NCBI GenBank assembly: GCA_039183635.1
Contig: JBCDBL010000051.1
Location: 1 to 27,252, forward strand
Origin: JBCDBL01 sp039183635
GTDB taxonomy: Bacteria > Pseudomonadota > Alphaproteobacteria > Caulobacterales > Parvularculaceae
DNA: 27,252 nt
Reading direction: 5' to 3'
Part shown: one piece after another, positions 25,494 through 27,252 of the stretch
Layout: every line of letters begins with the position of its first letter
Numbering within the stretch: the stretch's first letter is position 1
Notes under the pieces: model-generated
The model's database searches: none
What the model was told of the DNA's origin: nothing
The model's input: only the letters and a program-made list of their open reading frames with translations
Translations under genes and position numbers: made by a program

Positions 25494-25781
25494 ATGGCAA
25501 GGAAGCGGTTCAACGATGAACAAGTACTGGATCTGTTGCGTCAGATAGAGCTGAGTTTAGCCTCTGGATCTGATGTTGCTGGCGCCTGTCGTTCTGCTGG
25601 CATTAGCGACGCGACCTACTATGCTTGGCGGAAAAAGTATGGCGGGATGGGCAAGTCTCAGTTGCGGGAGATGAAAGAGTTGGAAAAGCAGAACGCTCAA
25701 CTGAAAAAGATCGTGGCGGAGCTTGAGCTGGATAAGCTGATCCTGAAGGAAAGCCTCGATTTTTTAAAACCCAAGGCCTGA
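25494..25781 (+). CDS. IS3-family transposase OrfA
   Basis: Ninety-five residues. The helix-turn-helix DNA-binding region includes SDVAGACRSAGISDATYYAWRKKYGG. A leucine-zipper-like segment (LKKIVAELELDKLILKESL) probably mediates multimerisation. Near the end the codons TTT-TTA-AAA contain the heptamer T TTA AAA (25763-25769), a classic -1 slippage sequence, which would join OrfA to OrfB into the active OrfAB transposase. The first 25 residues are identical to those of copy 3 at the window end. Confidence 0.92.
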   Translation: MARKRFNDEQVLDLLRQIELSLASGSDVAGACRSAGISDATYYAWRKKYGGMGKSQLREMKELEKQNAQLKKIVAELELDKLILKESLDFLKPKA

Positions 25782-26614
25782 CGACGGATAACCTTCGTCA
25801 GGCTGTTATTCATGCGCGCCAAAAGACGGGCTCCTCAGAACGGCAGACTTGCAAGGCGCTCGGCGTCGCACGCTCAACGCAGCGTTGTAAAGCCTCCGTT
25901 TCAGAAGAAGATGACAGCCTTCGGCTGGCTTTAATTCGTTTAGCCAAGCAGTATGGCCGGTACGGCTATCGTAAGATCGCCAAACTCCTCCGCATGGAGG
26001 GCTGGAAGGTCAATCATAAGAAAGTTGAACGTTTGTGGCGGGAGGAAGGCCTACAGCTGCCGCAACGCCACAAGAAACGAAGGCGTCTTTATCACAAAGA
26101 CAGTTCTGTCATTCGCCTACGGCCGAAATATCCAAACCATATCTGGAGCATTGACTTCGTCCATGACCGGCTGAGCAATGGCCGTAAATATAAAATGCTC
26201 ACCGTGTTGGATGAATATACGCGTGAAGCGCTATGCGTCGCTGTTAGTCCCAAAATGAGCGCGGCGGACGTACTGGAAACACTGTATACGTTTCTTCTCA
26301 AACATAAAAAGCCTGAGTTTATACGCTCCGACAACGGTCCTGAGTTCGTATCCGAACACTTCCAATCCTGGCTGAAAAAGGTTGGCGTCAAACCCATTCG
26401 CATCCATCCGAGCGGCCCCTGGGAGAATGGATACAACGAACGATTTAACGGCACTCTGCGCCGAGAAGTACTGAATGCAGAATGGTTCGTCTCAATCGAT
26501 CAAGCCAGAACAGCGATCAGCAGATGGCTCAAGCAATACAACCAAATCCGACCGCATCAAGCGCTCGGCATGCGCCCGCCCGCCCCAGAGACTCTAAAAG
26601 AGGGTGGTACATAA
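25769..26614 (+). CDS. IS3-family transposase OrfB (DDE catalytic part)
   Basis: The -1 frame is open from the slippage site at about 25769 through 26614, about 281 residues, with no stop and no early ATG (first Met codon 25994). It is therefore most likely made only as an OrfAB fusion. After the HTH_21-type region (YGRYGYRKIAKLLRMEGW, then KVNHKKVERLWREEG) comes the integrase core. Its DDE residues are Asp in SIDFVHD, Asp in RSDNGPEF and Glu in NGYNERFNGTLRRE. The second Asp and the Glu are separated by 35 residues, exactly the IS3 spacing. It catalyses cutting and strand transfer. Confidence 0.92.
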   Translation, partial: TQGLTTDNLRQAVIHARQKTGSSERQTCKALGVARSTQRCKASVSEEDDSLRLALIRLAKQYGRYGYRKIAKLLRMEGWKVNHKKVERLWREEGLQLPQRHKKRRRLYHKDSSVIRLRPKYPNHIWSIDFVHDRLSNGRKYKMLTVLDEYTREALCVAVSPKMSAADVLETLYTFLLKHKKPEFIRSDNGPEFVSEHFQSWLKKVGVKPIRIHPSGPWENGYNERFNGTLRREVLNAEWFVSIDQARTAISRWLKQYNQIRPHQALGMRPPAPETLKEGGT

Positions 26615-26629
26615 CGAGGGGGCTGGACA

Positions 26630-26940
26630 CGACCGTAGTCGTTCGAAGACAGCCACAGTTTGCTACTGTCAAAGTGAGGTGTTGCCTTTACGCATTGGGC
26701 CTTCGGGCGGACGAGCATAAGAATATGCTATGGTATTGATTGTTCTCGTGTGAATTGCGCCCCTCATCAGGGCAGTTGTGACGAGGTACATGCACCCGTC
26801 GCGTGTACGATGTTCGTAGAACGCGTATCTTATCCATATAACGCATTAAACAGGCGTAGTGAGCTTATCAAAATGCTTATGTTGATTGCTGAGAGCAGGT
26901 AGGTGCGGAAACAAGATTCTATGAGGTAGATTGGAGTTTC
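26630..26940. other. Intergenic stretch without recognisable gene
   Basis: Between IS copy 2 and the recombinase remnant, only short frames with atypical composition are present on either strand. No recognisable motif, terminator or RNA gene was found. Confidence 0.4.
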
Positions 26941-27111
26941 TTAGGCCGAAAAACCCAACAATTCCAGTGCCGGGTTTGTTCGTCTCGACCGCACCATATT
27001 GCTTTTTCCCTCCTTAATCTGGTCTAAGAGTTTGAAAGGACTGGATAAATTTGGAGTTGTAAGACCCTTTTCGAGGCAGTAGGTCAAGCGGTCTGCAAAG
27101 GTCAATTTCAG
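26941..27111 (-). pseudogene. C-terminal remnant resembling a serine recombinase
   Basis: A minus-strand frame of 56 residues runs from the left end of IS copy 3 to TAA at 26941. Its sequence, LTFADRLTYCLEKGLTTPN, then SPFKLLDQIKEGKSNMVRSR, resembles the common C-terminal tail of large serine site-specific recombinases in alphaproteobacteria. The rest of the gene would lie under or beyond the IS copy, so the gene appears cut by that insertion. Assignment rests on remembered tail similarity only. Confidence 0.35.
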
Positions 27112-27252
27112 TGTCCTTGCCCCTTATAACTGATCCATGGATTTTGTATTTCTCTACAAAAGAGGAGAGGTTTTTGGATGGCGCGAAAACGTTTTAACGA
27201 CGAACAAGTCTTGGATCTGTTGCGGCAGATAGAGTTGAGTTTAGCCTCTGGC
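27112..27252 (+). mobile_element. IS3-family insertion sequence, copy 3 (left part only)
   Basis: The left end TGTCCTTGCCCCTTATAACT at 27112 matches the left ends of copies 1 and 2. OrfA starts at ATG 27178 behind GAGGAGAGG and is open to the window edge. The element continues beyond the window. Confidence 0.85.
27178..27252 (+). CDS. IS3-family transposase OrfA, partial (copy 3)
   Basis: Twenty-five codons starting MARKRFNDEQVLDLLRQIEL, identical at the protein level to copy 2, and cut by the end of the window. Nothing can be said about the integrity of the rest. Confidence 0.85.
   Translation, partial: MARKRFNDEQVLDLLRQIELSLASG

Larger units (their letters stand above)
25428..26629 (+). 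mobile_element. IS3-family insertion sequence, copy 2 (apparently intact)
   Basis: An element of about 1202 bases with imperfect terminal inverted repeats. The left end reads TGTCTTGCCCCCTTATAACT; the right end, read inward, TGTCCAGCCCCCTCGTTATG. Both open reading frames are intact, with a frameshift window between them. Flanks ATC and CGA (or AATC and CGAC) are not duplicated, so no target-site repeat survives. Same orientation as copies 1 and 3, and closer in sequence to copy 3. IS407-group assignment is inferred from the protein style. Confidence 0.88.

Noticed and set aside
1..27252. tRNA, rRNA, CRISPR arrays, phage structural genes or defence systems
   Set aside because: No cloverleaf-like sequence, regularly spaced repeats, or recognisable phage or defence proteins were seen when reading both strands.

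Overview
The window looks like an accessory catabolic region from a Gram-negative bacterium, most likely an alphaproteobacterium. This is inferred from TonB-dependent outer-membrane receptors next to a TRAP transporter, an FCD-type GntR regulator, DsdA and a hydroxyquinol pathway, plus overall protein style. No rRNA, tRNA or CRISPR array was seen, and the genus cannot be fixed from the sequence alone.

Region A (1-5072, + strand) is an intact, relatively AT-rich cluster: TonB-dependent receptor, PaaI-type hotdog thioesterase, two-part VOC/glyoxalase-like protein, and a lambda-crystallin-type 3-hydroxyacid dehydrogenase. It is followed by a decayed IS3-family element (5120-6333) that has cut off an acyl-CoA dehydrogenase, of which only the N-terminus remains (6334-6694, - strand), and then by a GntR/FCD regulator (6877-7587, - strand).

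Region B (7900-12347, + strand) is a diverged, rotting counterpart of region A in the same order: a receptor N-terminus fused to the tail of a GPH sugar symporter, a thioesterase with a frameshifting deletion, the VOC protein with three in-frame stops, and a short internal piece of the dehydrogenase. Two genes not found in region A sit inside it and are intact: an alpha/beta hydrolase (9321-10142) and a beta-keto acid cleavage enzyme (BKACE, 11079-12014). The logic resembles carnitine catabolism (dehydrogenase, BKACE, thioesterase): oxidise a 3-hydroxyacid, cleave the 3-ketoacid with acetyl-CoA, then hydrolyse the CoA ester. Region A supplies the intact dehydrogenase and thioesterase, region B the intact BKACE.

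Region C (13089-25292, + strand) is a tightly packed operon: a second TonB receptor, D-serine ammonia-lyase (dsdA), TRAP transporter dctQ-dctM-dctP, alpha/beta hydrolase, FAD aromatic hydroxylase, hydroxyquinol 1,2-dioxygenase, maleylacetate reductase, 3-oxoadipyl-CoA thiolase and CoA-transferase subunit A. It reads as uptake of an aromatic compound, conversion to hydroxyquinol, ring cleavage to maleylacetate, then 3-oxoadipate and its thiolytic cleavage to succinyl-CoA and acetyl-CoA. The CoA-transferase B subunit is missing where it would be expected. A ruined MalT/LuxR-type regulator (12340-12966, - strand) lies divergently in front of the operon. The presence of dsdA suggests that the natural substrate may carry a D-serine-like moiety.

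The right end carries a second, apparently intact IS3-family copy (25428-26629) with a T TTA AAA slippery site, a short C-terminal remnant resembling a serine recombinase, and the start of a third copy (27112 to the window end). All three IS copies point the same way and bracket regions B and C.
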